64,000 nt of DNA from Ophioderma brevispina (GCA_023653785.1 JAMKCH010012660.1:1-64000), one strand, 5' to 3'. Positions 1-11,580 are shown, counted from the first letter of the stretch. Notes: generated from the letters alone by a model not told the origin. A program made the numbers and translations.

Positions 1-1434
1 GAACTCTTTATTTCCTGCTCAAGTTTTCTCAATAGCAAATTGGCTTTTATTATTTTAGTGGTCTAATCGTTGATCAGACGGCCTATTAGTTTTATTTTTT
101 GTATTTCGCTCAGTTAGGGGGGGGGGGGGGGGGGGGGAAGGGGGGGAGGGGGGGGGGGGGGGGGGGGGGCTCCTTTTTTGTATTTCGTCACTGCTGAGTA
201 GGCCTATAACGTGTGTCAATTGGTTATAATCATGCTTGTACCTATGATATGGACTATTTGCTGTTTTGGTTTCCTCTTTTGTATTTCAGATGAATTGTCT
301 CGTTTGATGCTTCTCTCAGCGACCCGTATTTGATTAAACTCGCTCGTCGAAACTCCCGGCGCTACTAATTGGATCCAAAGCTTGCTCCACCACTAAAAAG
401 TACTTGGCGGCGTGAAAATGGGGAGATCCTGGGCATCTTCTAGAGCTGATGTGTCTACTTTCCCTATTGAGCCCTTCCACTTTGCTCTCTATATTCTCTT
501 TAAAGAATCGGGTGGCCAAGTCAGCTGCTGATTCGGCAATGCGCGTCAAGTTTGTTCACGGACTGGCAGGTCTACCTTCCCCCACGCAATTCAATGGTCA
601 TGCCTGGCAACACGTATATGTACTCACGGTTACCCCGAGCTACATTGGCGGACTTACGCACACTTTTTTGTCATTTTGTTACACATATGCAGGGTAACTT
701 GCAATGCAGTGGCTTTTATCTACTCAGATTTTATACCATCTCTCGATGAAAAATACCTTCGATTTGTTACTTTTATTTATTATTGAATTTGTGTGCATGA
801 CCATGCCTAATCGTTTTTTGAAACTCACGGGTTTAAATCTCATTTACATTTCAATAACCCCCGTCTTTCCCAGGTACTCAAACATATTCAAAGCATTCAG
901 CATTCCGTGGGACGCTGAGAATGGGAGTTCTTCGGCAGAACACTCAATAACAAGTTGGTTAGAGACGATGAATTTCGGTGGTTCTTTTTTTTTCTAATGC
1001 GGCGTAAGAACATGCTTGTTTTCGAAAATGTAAAACTTGGTGTATCAAGCTTCAATTAGTTTTTTTTGATAAAAAATGATCAATCACGGTTCTATTCTTT
1101 TTGACTCACACTGTATATTCCTGCAAATTATATATATATGAGCTCCTTCGGTGGATCACTGATAGTTTCTTTAATATCCATGCACATGACCACTTTCCAT
1201 CCAATTTTCCATGTTTTTTAACTCTGTTTCTCATTGAAGAATTAGAGCTGGACTGATATAGGCTCTAACATTGCTCAAAAAAGAAGTAGTAAATTTGGGA
1301 CACCGTTTTACATCAGTTTAACAGAAACCATAAAAGGTGATACACGCAGTTAATTAAAGAACTATTTTGGTCGTTGAAGAAACCTTAGAGACAAGTTTAG
1401 AACCTCTTCAGAGTGTTCAGGACCAATGGAAATG
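1..1434. other. No gene recognised
   Basis: AT-leaning DNA with only short ORFs (up to 97 codons) that resemble no family I know and overlap each other in different frames. The one notable feature is a poly-G tract, listed separately. I see no splice-flanked exon, RNA gene or terminal repeat here. Confidence 0.5.
118..170. repeat. Poly-G tract
   Basis: About 53 bases that are almost all G, broken only by a few A. Similar shorter G or C runs occur near 6822, 7248, 7380, 7910, 37145 and 41914. Such runs can form G-quadruplexes and are often mis-sized in assemblies, so the length is not reliable. Confidence 0.9.
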
Positions 1435-1474
1435 TTACACGGCAAACAATGCATGCCACTTACCAAAAAATATG

Positions 1475-1696
1475 AATAGCAAAAAAAGGACAAAAAAAAG
1501 ATGGAGGACAAGGGTGGAAAAAAAGGGGAAAGAATAAAAAATGCAGAGGGAAGAAGAGAAAAAGAGGAAGGGAAAAGAGAGAAAGGGAGAAGAAGAGCGG
1601 GAAAGATGGAAGAAAAGAAATGAGAAGGAGAAGAGAAAAGAAAGGGAGAAAATAAAGGTGAAGGAAGAAGATGAAAGAGAAGGAAAGGGAAAGTAA
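1475..1696 (+). repeat. Homopurine (GA-rich) low-complexity tract
   Basis: About 220 bases that are nearly pure A+G on the + strand in irregular GAA/GGA/AAAG runs. The two overlapping antisense ORFs here (rich in F, S and L) are simple translations of the tract and are not genes. Such tracts can form triplex DNA. Confidence 0.85.
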
Positions 1697-1729
1697 AGAT
1701 TTAGATTCAAGTTCAAACGAAATTTCATT

Positions 1730-2940
1730 GTGTTTTGAACACTGTAAAAATTTCTTTAAAAACGTCATTTTGAATGTAGCCGCGGGACTGGAAACGTGCA
1801 AATAACGGTAAAAAAGTGCCACCTCAAAACCGCCGTTATTTTAATGCACATTTTAAACAGTGAATTTTGTGCTCTTGCACCGATACTTTTTACTTCTAAG
1901 AGGCAAACCCCTGGACCCCACCCCGTATGTTTAGGCCTTTGCGGCAAGACGTTCGCACATTAATCAACCCCCCCCCCCGGCGGAATCGGGAAAACACCCC
2001 CCCCCGGAACCTTTCAGAACACTTTTTAATTCCGGCATATATTTTGTGGAAACAGACGGCCGGGTTTTCCCTAGGCTGAGTTTGAAACTATTAATGTTTG
2101 CCACTACTTGTTAGGTTTATGGATTCTAATTTGGATTATGGCCCTGCATGCGTGGTATACATTCGTGCAAAAATTCATTCGGGAAAGCGCGTTTCCAGGT
2201 CGGCGGGGGGTCCCTTGTCCACCAACTGGAGTATGACGAGGAGGGCTTTTTGTGGGCGCGGCTGCCACACGCGCCAGCATAGCTGACTTTTGAAGAGCCA
2301 CTCCCAAAAGATGAGGTCTATACAGAGAGCCACAGAAGGTTGAGAGTTGTTCTTGGTCATATTTCAGGTTCTGATTTCGAACTTGTTATGTGTACTTTCA
2401 TTAAAATTGTGAAAAGTACTTCAAATCTGCTACTAAATGGACACTACCTGATTTTGAAAGAGTTATAGATTATATATGTCACCTTTTGTTTTGATATTAT
2501 TATAGTTCAGGGTTACATTTAGATACAATGAGAATCATTCATAGTTGATCATATCATTACTCTGAGATGGACGAATTCCTTAAGGCGTTATTAAGAGGTA
2601 TTCCATAGTTTCAAGGATATTTGAATGATCATAATGCATATTTACGTACTTGTGTAAATTTGCAATAAATTAGTTGCCCATACGCGTGTTAACACTACAA
2701 CACACATAAGACAGCACCGGTATAGCACAGCGCAATATTCATTTTACAGATAGTTTGACATCTTTACAAAACTTGTGCTCGACATGGGGTCAAAGGTCCA
2801 GTTAAGGGGCAATAAGGGGTCACTTCTGGGCTTAGTCCAAATACCTTTAAAAATCATGAAGCATGGTCAGTGACCATACTATTTTGCATATACGTTCTAT
2901 GCACCGTCCTTGCAAAAAAAAGGGGGGGTTAGCATTTCAG
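1730..2940. other. No gene recognised
   Basis: Unassigned intergenic DNA with C-runs near 1970-2005. The short overlapping ORFs at 2098-2360 lie on both strands and look like chance. The 5' half expected for the downstream DIRS element (gag and RT fingers) was not detected. Confidence 0.4.
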
Positions 2941-2942
2941 CG

Positions 2943-3140
2943 GTCCTCCCCTTCGGTCTCTCGAAGCCTCCCATAAACTCACTCAAGTAGTCCAGGTGGT
3001 GGCCGAATCCCTGAGACGAAAAGGGAAAACCATTTTCGTCTTTACTTCGACGAGTGGCTGATGGTAGTCCCTTCATACCAGCTTGCAGGAATGCTGTGCC
3101 GTTGGTCCGAGCACTACGCTTTCTTAGACTAGTGAATGTA
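2943..3140 (+). pseudogene. DIRS reverse transcriptase fragment (palm domain)
   Basis: Reads VLPFGLS at 2943-2963, the conserved block ahead of the RT catalytic site in DIRS elements. A frameshifted stretch follows, resembling a VVAESLRRKGKTIFV-like segment, then YFDEW at 3043-3057, where functional relatives have a (Y/F)xDD box followed by W. The second catalytic aspartate is therefore glutamate in this copy. Reading frames change at least twice within 200 bp. The thumb-like continuation is only loosely traceable to about 3400. The copy cannot encode an active polymerase. Confidence 0.8.
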
Positions 3141-3452
3141 ACATGTCTGCTTTGACGCCTTTGGAAACCAGCCTAGATTGAGGATGAAAGCGGTAAGAAT
3201 CTGTGCCCGGTTAATCCTGGTCAGTCCGTCGGTGTTGGCCCGAACACAGCTTCCGTCCCTGGTCTACTGCCAGCCTGATTGTCGTCGTCTCGTATTGCAA
3301 CTAAAGATGAGACGCTTCAGCCATGGCACATCTTCTGCCTCTTGAGATCCCGGTTTTCGATATATTCTCAGACCTTCATTGTATAGGAGTAGAAGCATCC
3401 ACTCATTGAGGCTAGGAGTCCAATTCCTTCCACCGGTGCCCCTCAATCACCC

Positions 3453-4068
3453 TTGACGACGGATGCGTCGAAGTCGGGGTAAGGCTCACGTCCGGGTCTC
3501 GGGCCGCTGGTCGGTGCACAGTTAACGCCACCACGTAAACGCTTCGATCTATATTTTGCTATCTTTCTATAGCCTTATGTCTGTGGACCCCTCTCCCTTG
3601 CCAAGATCTTGGTGACGTACATCAACAAGCAAGGAGGGGTCGGAGCCCACCCTTGCAAGAAGGTCTCCGGCCTTCCCTCGGGGTTGTATCAGGGCAGAAA
3701 ACCCAGGCTGAAGGCCTCCCATGTCCCAACGATAATAGGTAGGAGCATAGCTCGGTGGAGTGTGCAGGCTTTCCCATCGGTGTTCGCATAATCTTTTAGA
3801 GGTGTCGTCGTGGCTACGGGACCTTTCCACATCAGCTGGGGATCAGTCACCGGCGTTCAACACCCTGCTTACTACTCACGGAGCCCGGATCTCCAGGTGA
3901 TATGGGCGAGACGCACTAGTGGCGGATTGGTCGGGGTCGATTGCCTACGTCTTCCCACAGTGGCTATGATCCCGCGCGTCCTCAAGAAGGTGTCTCAGTC
4001 CACTAACTGTCTGGTTAGGTTGGCCCCTATGGCCATCCCACATGTGGGTCCCAGGTGTGAGGATTGCT
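3453..4068 (+). pseudogene. DIRS RNase H domain and connection region
   Basis: Begins with LTTDASKSG (3453-3479), the first RNase H acidic strand, then a stop where W is usual. Next come VTYINKQGG (3612-3638) and, after a frameshift, GRSPPLQ, both hallmarks of DIRS RNase H. A HVP block follows near 3720. The connection region ends with AMIPRVLKKV near 3963-3992 and a LAPM.P segment, as in DIRS elements before the recombinase. Several stops and frameshifts separate these blocks. It lies between the RT fragment and the recombinase in the normal DIRS order. Confidence 0.82.
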
Positions 4069-4189
4069 AGTAGAGAACGATGATTTCAATGCGCGGGGAA
4101 CTAGTAAGGGGTCCGCAGCCGATTCCAATCGCTCCCAGAGTGCACCATCAACACTTTGCACCTGTATGGTGCATTTCCGCAGACTATTT

Positions 4190-5130
4190 CAGGAGGGGAT
4201 TTTCTGATCAGGCATCCACGGTCTCTGCTCAGGCAAGGTCTGTGAGAATTTTACGATTCTCGAATCGAATCTCCGTTACCTTGTAGTCTTTGTGCCGATC
4301 AGAAGCAACCAGTGGTTGCAAATCTAAGTCAAATTGCGAATTTCTTTTGTGTCCTGACTGTCCGGGCTTATCGCAAGACCATCTACGAGCTCCATAGGGT
4401 TTGGGGGATGGCATGACGGTTTACGTAGCCACTTCCTCCTGACCAGCTGTTGAAGGGTATGTTTCTGGTTCGTCCTCTGTTGCGTAACCTTGTTCCGGAA
4501 TAGGACTTGGCCTCGGTTGCGACAATTCCTTGCTCAATAAGAATTTGAACCCATTCCATGGAGCTTAGTCTATTGGGACTTATTTTAGGACGACCACCTT
4601 CTTGGTGGATGTCGCCTGAGGCCCAATAGGGTGCAAGTGAGACCCAAGCCTTGTTCAAGTGAGAGGCTCCTATAGCTTCGTTTTGAGCGGGGAGGGGGTG
4701 TCTTCTGCATAGGCAGGGTTCCTGGCCAAAGCCCAGACTCTTTCTTTTACCCCGAAAGCGTGTTTCAGCCAAGGTTGCATGCACTCAGAGGTGTGTGCGG
4801 GTGCTCGGTTAGGGCCCTTGAGCAGTAAGGACGGACAAAGAACATCGTAACGCCAAAAACAAACTCGTTCTTTTCACATTGACACACCGTGGTCCTGCCA
4901 CTAGACACAATCAGCCGCTGGATTACCTCAGTCAGCCCCAGATGCGCATAAGAAAAAAACATATTCGCCTGGCAGGTTCCTTAGTCAGGGCGCATGATTG
5001 TTCAAAGCTCATTCTCGTCCTGGAGGTTCTATAAATGGTCCTCCAGTTCCCACCATTGGACAAACGTAGGATGGCGTTCGGCTTCCACCTTACAACAGAC
5101 TTAAAGGGTGTGTCGGTTAAAACGGATGGA
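4190..5130 (+). pseudogene. DIRS tyrosine recombinase (integrase)
   Basis: The N-terminal part reads GFSDQASTVSAQARS near 4197-4241. The core is traceable as PVRALEQ near 4805 and, in shifted frames, a TPKTNS...HIDTPW segment near 4855-4890. The catalytic tail has RAHD at 4987-4998, SSWRFYK near 5015 and WTNVGWRSAS at 5057-5086. In the family a nearby FYxxY-type block carries the nucleophilic tyrosine. Here the reading runs into LQQT and a stop at 5087-5104, so that tyrosine is lost, apparently through small deletions. Family members cut and rejoin circular cDNA intermediates at the target; this copy cannot. Confidence 0.8.
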
Positions 5131-5169
5131 AAGGCCGCTGTCCCGATTAACAGCTTCACTAGCAGGTCG

Positions 5170-6530
5170 ATAAGAAGGTTGCGGTTATGAGTACATATGT
5201 AGCTATATCTGCGCCCCTCTGCCACCAGATTGTCCATGGTATTGTGGGGAAAACTGTCGTGTAAGGTACCCTATATCGATCGCTGCTATCACAGTATCCG
5301 TTTCAGAAGTGCGCCGGGCGATACTTACAACCTTACGACACCAACCCACGATTTGTTTTCTGCACCCGCAGGAATGTCGTTCAGAAGTTGTACTTATGGA
5401 TTTAGAGCAACGTTTATTGCCTGAACGTGGAAAGGCCCCAGTCACTAGGTGAAAATGCAGAAGATAGCAAAAATTTTTGCGAATCCGCGAAAATTAATGT
5501 AAATTTTCTCAAATTTCCAGAAAATTGCTGAGATCTCTGTTGTTGCAATTTTTGTGCAGTTTTGCAGGATTTTTCGAAGAGTTTGCCTTACTTTCCGCTT
5601 TTCCCCCAGTGACCATGGGGCCTGGGAAAGGATAAATAACTAACATATTGGGGGCCTAGTCCCCAACTTATGATCTTGTTTTGAACTTATGTTTTGATGG
5701 CCCAAAGTATATATACCCGAAGTCACAGGAATATCTCTTTAAGTCTGACTCGGAGATTTCGAGATATTATTTTTTGTGTAATAATGAAAATAGTCACCTA
5801 AACTAAAGATAGTAACTAAAATGCACAATTCCGACATTTGAGATCAATCGGATTTTTCGTTTTGATGCAGTAACAATTTTATTGAAGTTTTACGGTCCCA
5901 TAGATAATACTGTGTAATAACACAAATCCCGCGGAATTTTTGACAAAGTTGTGATTTTCTTAGAAGGAATTCGATTTAAGCTTAGCATTAACACAGTGAT
6001 TTAGTATATGGACAACTTAATGTACATGCAAAAAACACGATTTTTTTGAATTGAGGCGCCCTAACCGCGGGAAATCTCTGAGTCAGCCTTTAAGTCTTCC
6101 TGGGTTTTATGGGGACAATTAATGAGAACTTTTTTGTTATGAATAGAAAAATGAAATGAATATTGCAACCCATTATTCATTTTCAACCATTTTTAAGCAC
6201 CACTCTTACTTTGCACAAAGAATATTCAAGGTTTGAAAGTAGGGAATGTGTCTTTTAAGCTATATTTTGTAACTTTTTGCCCTTTAAGGCCTACGTTGGG
6301 ATTCCTTACACTCATACTAAGATCACAATAAGCATTTCATAGTTGATCAATACACAATAATTGATGCTCTTTTATTTTTTTTTTTCCAGTTGGAAAGACT
6401 TCGAGTCTTTGAACTGGAATGATTTAAACTATACAAGGATGCCACTTTAATGAAAATTAAGGAGTAAACCCCCCTTGAAATACTGTTGGGATTGTATTGG
6501 ACCACTGTGACATGCAAAAAAATAATAGCC
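5170..6530. other. No gene recognised; one small hairpin
   Basis: The DIRS 3' region runs into unassigned AT-rich DNA. No exon or repeat copy was recognised between 5460 and 6380. A compact hairpin at 6386-6417 pairs CCAGTT with AACTGG and AAAGACT with AGTCTTT around a TCG loop; it follows a T-run at 6373-6385. Confidence 0.4.
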
Positions 6531-6534
6531 TCGT

Positions 6535-7335
6535 CCCCAGGTGCCCGGCCCCCAGGGACCCTCAAATTTTGACCGAAATTGTCCAAATTTTGGTATCAGA
6601 AGAAAGATATTATTTTTTCTCATTATCCTGTGAATCTTAGGTCTAAAGGGTGTTTCGTTTGGAAGTTATGAGCGAAAAAAATATGCCCCTTTTGGTCGAC
6701 CAATATAATTTTACACAGGCCCTCTATTGGGGCTTACAAAATCACGTTTTTAGGTCTCCATCAAACACAGACGGAAATATCGGCGCGAAAATTACAGATG
6801 GAGTTTTGGGGTGAAGTCCCGGGGGGGGGGGGGGGGGGGGGAGTCGGGGTTCTCCTTTTTGGTTTGAATAGGGATTTGTGGACTGGGTGTGTGAACCACT
6901 ACCCCGAAAATATCCAAAAATGAACATATGCTACCCGTCCTTATACCTCTGCTTTGGTGGAGGTTTTGTTGGGGCGAAACCCCCAGAAGCTCTTTGGAGA
7001 AGGAAAAAAAAACAACTGTAATGTATTTTGAGCATTCTGTCAGCACTATTTTTTATCACATTTGGTGGTTTGCATGCTTGCTTCATACCTGACGACCACT
7101 AGAAAATACACTTGCAACAGATCTGCAACCCTTTCATCTACTAATTTGCAAGAAAAAGGGGCCGTTCAATATGCCAAACTCGTCTGAAAATGCAACCCTT
7201 CGCGGGCGCCATCCCGTACCCCCCCTTTTTTTCCACTAAGAACCCCCTCACCCCGGGGGGGGGGGTGGGCGGGGGATGTCCAATCTATCAAGATTAAACT
7301 TTCATCACTTACATTCTGGGCCATCCCCCTTTAAA
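6535..7335 (+). repeat. Dispersed repeat X, copy 1
   Basis: Matches 10850-11580 in the same orientation through several shared blocks: a TTTGGTATCAG block, GGAAGTTATGAG, CCCCTTTTGGTCGACC, AATCACGTTTTTA, AAATATCGGCGC, and a GGGCCATCC..CCTTTAA end. Between blocks the copies differ by indels, and this copy carries extra G/C homopolymers. No coding capacity was recognised, so the element class is unknown. Confidence 0.75.
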
Positions 7336-7375
7336 ACCCTCGTCTTACCAAGCCTTTTTTTGTAACCCGGTTTAC

Positions 7376-7745
7376 CAAGGGGGGGGGGTGGTTACCACCC
7401 CCCCCCTCGGAATTTTTTTTATAAAGCACCCGATGCTTATGGATTGTGATACCAGTGGATACTATGGTCCCCTCTTTCCATTGAAACCAAAATAATTACT
7501 AACATACCTAGTATTGCGTCACAATGACGTCATCAATCCGCGCGTCTGCCAATTGCCATTTTTCACAGAAATGCGAAAATTCCAATTTTGCGCTAACAAC
7601 GGTACGGAATTTTCATGCGTTTTCAGCTATAAATGTGGCAATTGGCTATTTTTTACATAAATATAGAGTTTTAAGAATCCATACTGTGCATCTATTTTTC
7701 CAAAATCCATCATAAAAATATCCTTGGGGTGGCAACCACCCCCCT
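7376..7745 (+). repeat. Dispersed repeat Y, copy 1
   Basis: Starts with a G-run then GTGGTTACCACCCC and ends with GGGGTGGCAACCACCCC, so its ends are themselves inverted repeats. The interior matches the reverse complement of 59395-59750 (for example CTAACATACCTAGTA here against TACTAGGTATGTTGGTA there). A third related end, GGGGGTGGTAACCACCCC, occurs at 7898-7920. It looks like a short non-autonomous inverted-repeat element. Confidence 0.7.
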
Positions 7746-8559
7746 ACGCCTCGACTTTGACGCGCATACCCTAGACCCCGGTAAGTACTACTTCACATTT
7801 CTTTTCGCTAAAATGCCTGTTCGGGAAGGATGAGAGAACGAATTCCATAATCTTTTTACGATTTTTTTAAGCGTTTTACGCACCGGGCGAAGTTCGGTAG
7901 GGGGTGGTAACCACCCCCCCCCCCCCCACCCCCTTGGTAAGGAGGGTATAAGGATCCTCAGGTTATTGAAAATTTCGGAACTCTCCCCACTTTTACGAAA
8001 GTACACATGAGAGATTTGGAATCAGCGCAAAATTGACTCAGACCGTTTTCTTAAACCTTCTGTGGCTCACGGTGTAGCTTCGCCCCCTCAAATTACCCAC
8101 CACCTGGCTCTCCTCCACTATTTTTGGGAAATTGTTCGACCGGAAGTGGTGTAATTGACCGCATAACATAGGTTCTCGTACCCATTAAGCTCCTTGAAAT
8201 GTATTAATATTAAATTAACACATTACCACTACGCGAAAAGGTTATCAGATATAGGCTACTTGTTACACATCAAACCCATTTATCAGCTGGAAGTGTAGGT
8301 TTATTGTTTTACTTCACAATCCGACAAGAGTGGCGGGGTTTTTCGGGGCGTGGGTATTTGTAAATTTGACAGGTTTTTAGCCAATGGTTTTGTCCTACAA
8401 TACTGACGAGGGTGCTTGGAGACAGCTACCCTCTCTCCAAATCAAGTAATATCCATGGCATATGAGGAGATTAAGGGCAACATTGTGATACCATCCAGCG
8501 AAACATTGGGACAATCAGTAATATCACTTAATTTAATTATCGAGTCAGATTCATTCATT

Positions 8560-9795
8560 GTAAATGAATTGAAGTACAGGTGAAAGGATTAGTGCGGTGT
8601 GGATTGAGGGCACGCTGTGACAGCCAGAGTAAGGATGGGAGGGTGAAGTTTAGAGAAATTGGAAGTTTGTTCCGTGGAAGAAGATTTCCTTTGAAGATCA
8701 AAGGTATGGACGCGAATGGTGTAAGATGGTATGGGGGCACGTGCTGAGGAAGATGAGGATCCTGTTTTAAAGGTCCATGGACATGCTTTAAACTAGTTTA
8801 TAATATAAGCGCCAAAAAATGGGTTTCATTCATATTATGTCTTGGTATCAAATGTAAAATCTGACATGAAGCAGTAACTGAGAACCGTCTAGTTGATAAA
8901 AATTGGGCCATAATCTCATTTGTTTGTGGGACAAGCTTTCAAGGAAATTCCAAAATGAAAGTGATATCGCGCTGGCAAGCGTGACCCAGAAGTGACGTCC
9001 CAGTAACAAATACGCGATACGCTATACGCGTCATGAGTCGTCATCGTGGAACGGACGTGCTCGTGGCCCAGTTTTCTTTCCTTGCATACGTCACAGTTTG
9101 TTTCTTCTCTTGATATGCTCGTCGTACGTGTTGGTATCATATGGCATATTTTCCTTGATTTGTGCATTAAAATTACGACAATAATGTGCTGTCTGGTCGA
9201 CGGGTGCCCCAGCACGACCGTACTGACAGGGAATCAGAACAGAATAGCTTTATTCAGTTCCCAGCCCAAGAACCGACAAGGAGAGATATCTGGATTGTGC
9301 GGTGGCGGTTAGCCCACGTGTGAGCTTCGTTTACAACTTGTTACTCTAGATCGGGGTCAAAAATCCAACTCCAGCATCTTTGATACGCGTTCGCGAAACC
9401 AGGAGAAGGCCCTGTCATTAGGGTATATTTATCCTTGGAAATTTAACACTTCCCGATGTCCTTTTAAAAATCTGTGTTGCGATATGATCAGGATACTGTT
9501 GAGGTACGCAAATGTAAGAAATTAAGAATGTCTACTCAGCCGTGTCCATGGACCTTTACCAAGGGCCTTTTGAGTTTGAGGTGGTGGTTTGAGGAAGAGG
9601 GCCTAACCAAGAGGACAGGATGGAAGCAAGTGGAGGGAGGAGAGTAGGATGTTTGGGTTGATGAGGGGTATGCATTGAATCGGCGCAAGTGGAAGGAGGG
9701 AGTAAGGCTATTGCTACGAATGTGAGGTGACTCCGGCCCACGCCCCGGGTGCCGGGGACAAAACCGATTTAAAACTTTGGTTTTACTCTACTACT
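8560..9795 (+). mobile_element. LINE 3' fragment, interrupted by a MITE
   Basis: Two pieces of one non-LTR reverse-transcriptase C-terminal region. At about 8690-8765 it reads, with a one-base correction, RWYG-HVLRK, and at 9555-9740 GPFEFEVV... and NRRKWKEGVR, the usual end of many RTE-like or related LINE ORFs. The tail at 9755-9775 (GATTTAAAACTTTGGTTTTA) is also found at 23248-23268. This whole block is absent from duplication copy 2, where the flanking sequences are adjacent. The clade is uncertain. Confidence 0.65.
8767..9559. mobile_element. TIR/MITE-like insertion inside the LINE
   Basis: The left end after TTAA (8767-8770) reads AGGTCCATGGACATG. The right end reads CGTGTCCATGGACCT followed by TTAC (9556-9559). 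The ends are inverted repeats of about 15 bases with one mismatch, and the target is TTAA-like. It splits the LINE coding remnant, so it inserted after it. No transposase was seen in the ~785-bp interior. Confidence 0.7.
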
Positions 9796-9904
9796 ACACA
9801 TTCCCCCGGGAGTACATGATAATTGATTCAATGATCCGGGGATAATTCGAGGTTTACCTAACTTGATACTCCATGAGTCCAGGGGCTTTGCCCCGGCCAC
9901 TGGC

Positions 9905-10820
9905 CAGGGTTCACACTATGGTGAGCGTTTTTGCGTCTATGACATACTTTTCCAAAGGTGGAACGCACTTTGGTTCTAGATATAGTAAAAGTTTGCGTCT
10001 TATAAGGACGCAAAATATAGCCACTTTAAAACTAGACAAAATCACAGAGTTTTGCCGGACACATGGTCACAATATTTTATCATTTTCACTCAAACAAATA
10101 ATTATTCTGTTACTTATACATACAGTAGCAAATCTGGTGAAAAAAATTAGGTTTAAAATGGACTGTATTTACGTCTTTTTATTTAGTTCATCACTAACTC
10201 TCTCACTGTCCCCAAAGGGTATTTCAGAATCAAGATACCCCCGTTCCTTTGGGTTTAAGGGTCATAAGGGTAATTACTTTACAATCATGCCCAGTCTAAG
10301 TTTTTGGAATTGGATTGTGTATGGATTGTTTGCCGTCATTAAAGGTGCAACAAGATTTCAATTACTCATATTTTCTGTGTATTGTGATTTCAATATAATT
10401 ATACACTTAAAACTCCCTAACCTTTTATTTGGTTACAAAATAACTTAAAATGAAAACAAACACTGATTTTCATGCCTTTTTTCGAATAGCAAACATAACT
10501 GAAATTTCATATTTGCTCTTATACGAAATTAGTTTACAATTATATGTGACGCAAGAAACACTTTTCAACTTAAAACCTTTCAGATGGGGATATTTTTGAT
10601 AGTAAAGCTTTACAACCAATGCCAAAATCAGAATTTTCCACATTTTTTAGGGGGACACCTATTATTTGAAATCTCTTTTGCAACTTTTAAGTTTACACAG
10701 TGCTCAAACCTTTACACAATTATGACGCATATAATTGGAAGTTGAAACGCACTTTTTAATCCTCATGGAAACAAATTTGCGTCAAGTAGAACGCACTTTT
10801 TTCAAACCTATTGAACCCTG
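9905..10820. mobile_element. Non-autonomous hAT-like element
   Basis: Begins CAGGGTTCA and ends TGAACCCTG, the usual CAGGG-type hAT terminus. Internal TIR similarity (TTTGCGTC, GAACGCACTTT motifs) continues about 60 bases inward. It is flanked by CCACTGGC on the left (9897-9904) and CCACGCTA on the right. Duplication copy 2 holds the empty site with a single CCACGTGC near 16688, which fits an 8-bp target duplication that has since mutated. The 191-codon ORF spanning 9873-10448 crosses the left terminus and is not considered a gene. Confidence 0.72.
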
Positions 10821-10849
10821 CCACGCTATGACTGTTAAATGTCCATGGC

Positions 10850-11580
10850 CGATCGCCAATAGCCAGCCTCGTCCTACAGAGGTTCAGATTTTACCGGAAG
10901 GGCCAAAATTTTGGTATCAGCAGAAAGCTACTATTTTTCGTCATTAACCACCCCTTGTGAAATCTTGAGGAAGCCTAAGATTTAACAGGGTAAATAATGT
11001 GATGGCTACTTAGACTTGCGACCTACGGAAATTACTACTCTGCTTGACTCTTGAGATATATGAAGTGCAAAGAGCCGCGAATCAAAAATGACTTGGACTA
11101 CGGGAATTTAGAATATTGGGAAGGGAAGCCGACTAAGATGAGAACTATGTTCAAACGCGCGGGTTCAACCATGAATTGCGACTATACGGCATTAATATTG
11201 GGAAAGGAACGCCGACTTCGCCTGACACTTAAGATACATAGGTTTCAAAAGCCGCGGTTAAATTGACTCTTGTCAATTTTTTCTCGCGGGTCAAAATTAA
11301 AAGTCAAGCTTCATCACAGACCCCTGAACTCCGGTCCCTGAAATCCCTGGGATCAAGGTTGTTTGGTTGGGAAGTTATGAGTGCAAATGTGCCCCTTTTG
11401 GTCGACCAATATTAATTTTCACAGTACCTATGGGCTTACACAATCACGTTTTTACCTCTTACATCAAAACACTTGAAATATCGGCGCAAAACTTTGCAGT
11501 TTGGAGTTTGGGGGTGAAAGTCATCTAATCAAGATGAAAATTTCATATACTTAAATCGGGCCATCCTCCTTTAAGCTAGT
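10850..11580 (+). repeat. Dispersed repeat X, copy 2
   Basis: Second copy of the 6535-7335 repeat, in the same orientation. It shares the TTTGGTATCAG, GGTCGACCAATAT, AATCACGTTTTTA and AAATATCGGCGC blocks and the CCATCCTCCTTTAA end. It lacks the long G-run of copy 1. It sits in the part of duplication copy 1 that has no counterpart in copy 2, so it probably inserted after the duplication or replaced sequence there. Confidence 0.72.

Larger units (their letters stand above)
2943..5160 (+). mobile_element. Decayed DIRS-type tyrosine-recombinase retrotransposon
   Basis: On the + strand the order reverse transcriptase (C-terminal half), RNase H, tyrosine recombinase can be followed across several frameshifts and stops. 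This order is diagnostic of DIRS-like elements, which integrate through a tyrosine recombinase instead of a DDE integrase. The gag region and RT N-terminal half are missing or too decayed to see, so the copy is 5'-truncated or eroded. I could not delimit split direct repeats or an internal complementary region, so the subgroup (DIRS1, PAT or Ngaro) is open. ORFs on the opposite strand across 3264-5445 are shadows. Function is lost; this is a fossil. Confidence 0.85.

Noticed and set aside
1435..1822. Antisense ORFs of 97 and 120 codons rich in F, S and L
   Set aside because: They are translations of a GA-rich homopurine tract.
4383..4784. 133-codon antisense ORF in the DIRS region
   Set aside because: The + strand carries the recombinase motifs; the antisense frame matches nothing I recognise.
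9873..10448. Longest ORF of the window (191 codons)
   Set aside because: It crosses the left terminus of a hAT-like element, has no recognisable motif and an AT-rich composition like its surroundings; chance or element-internal.
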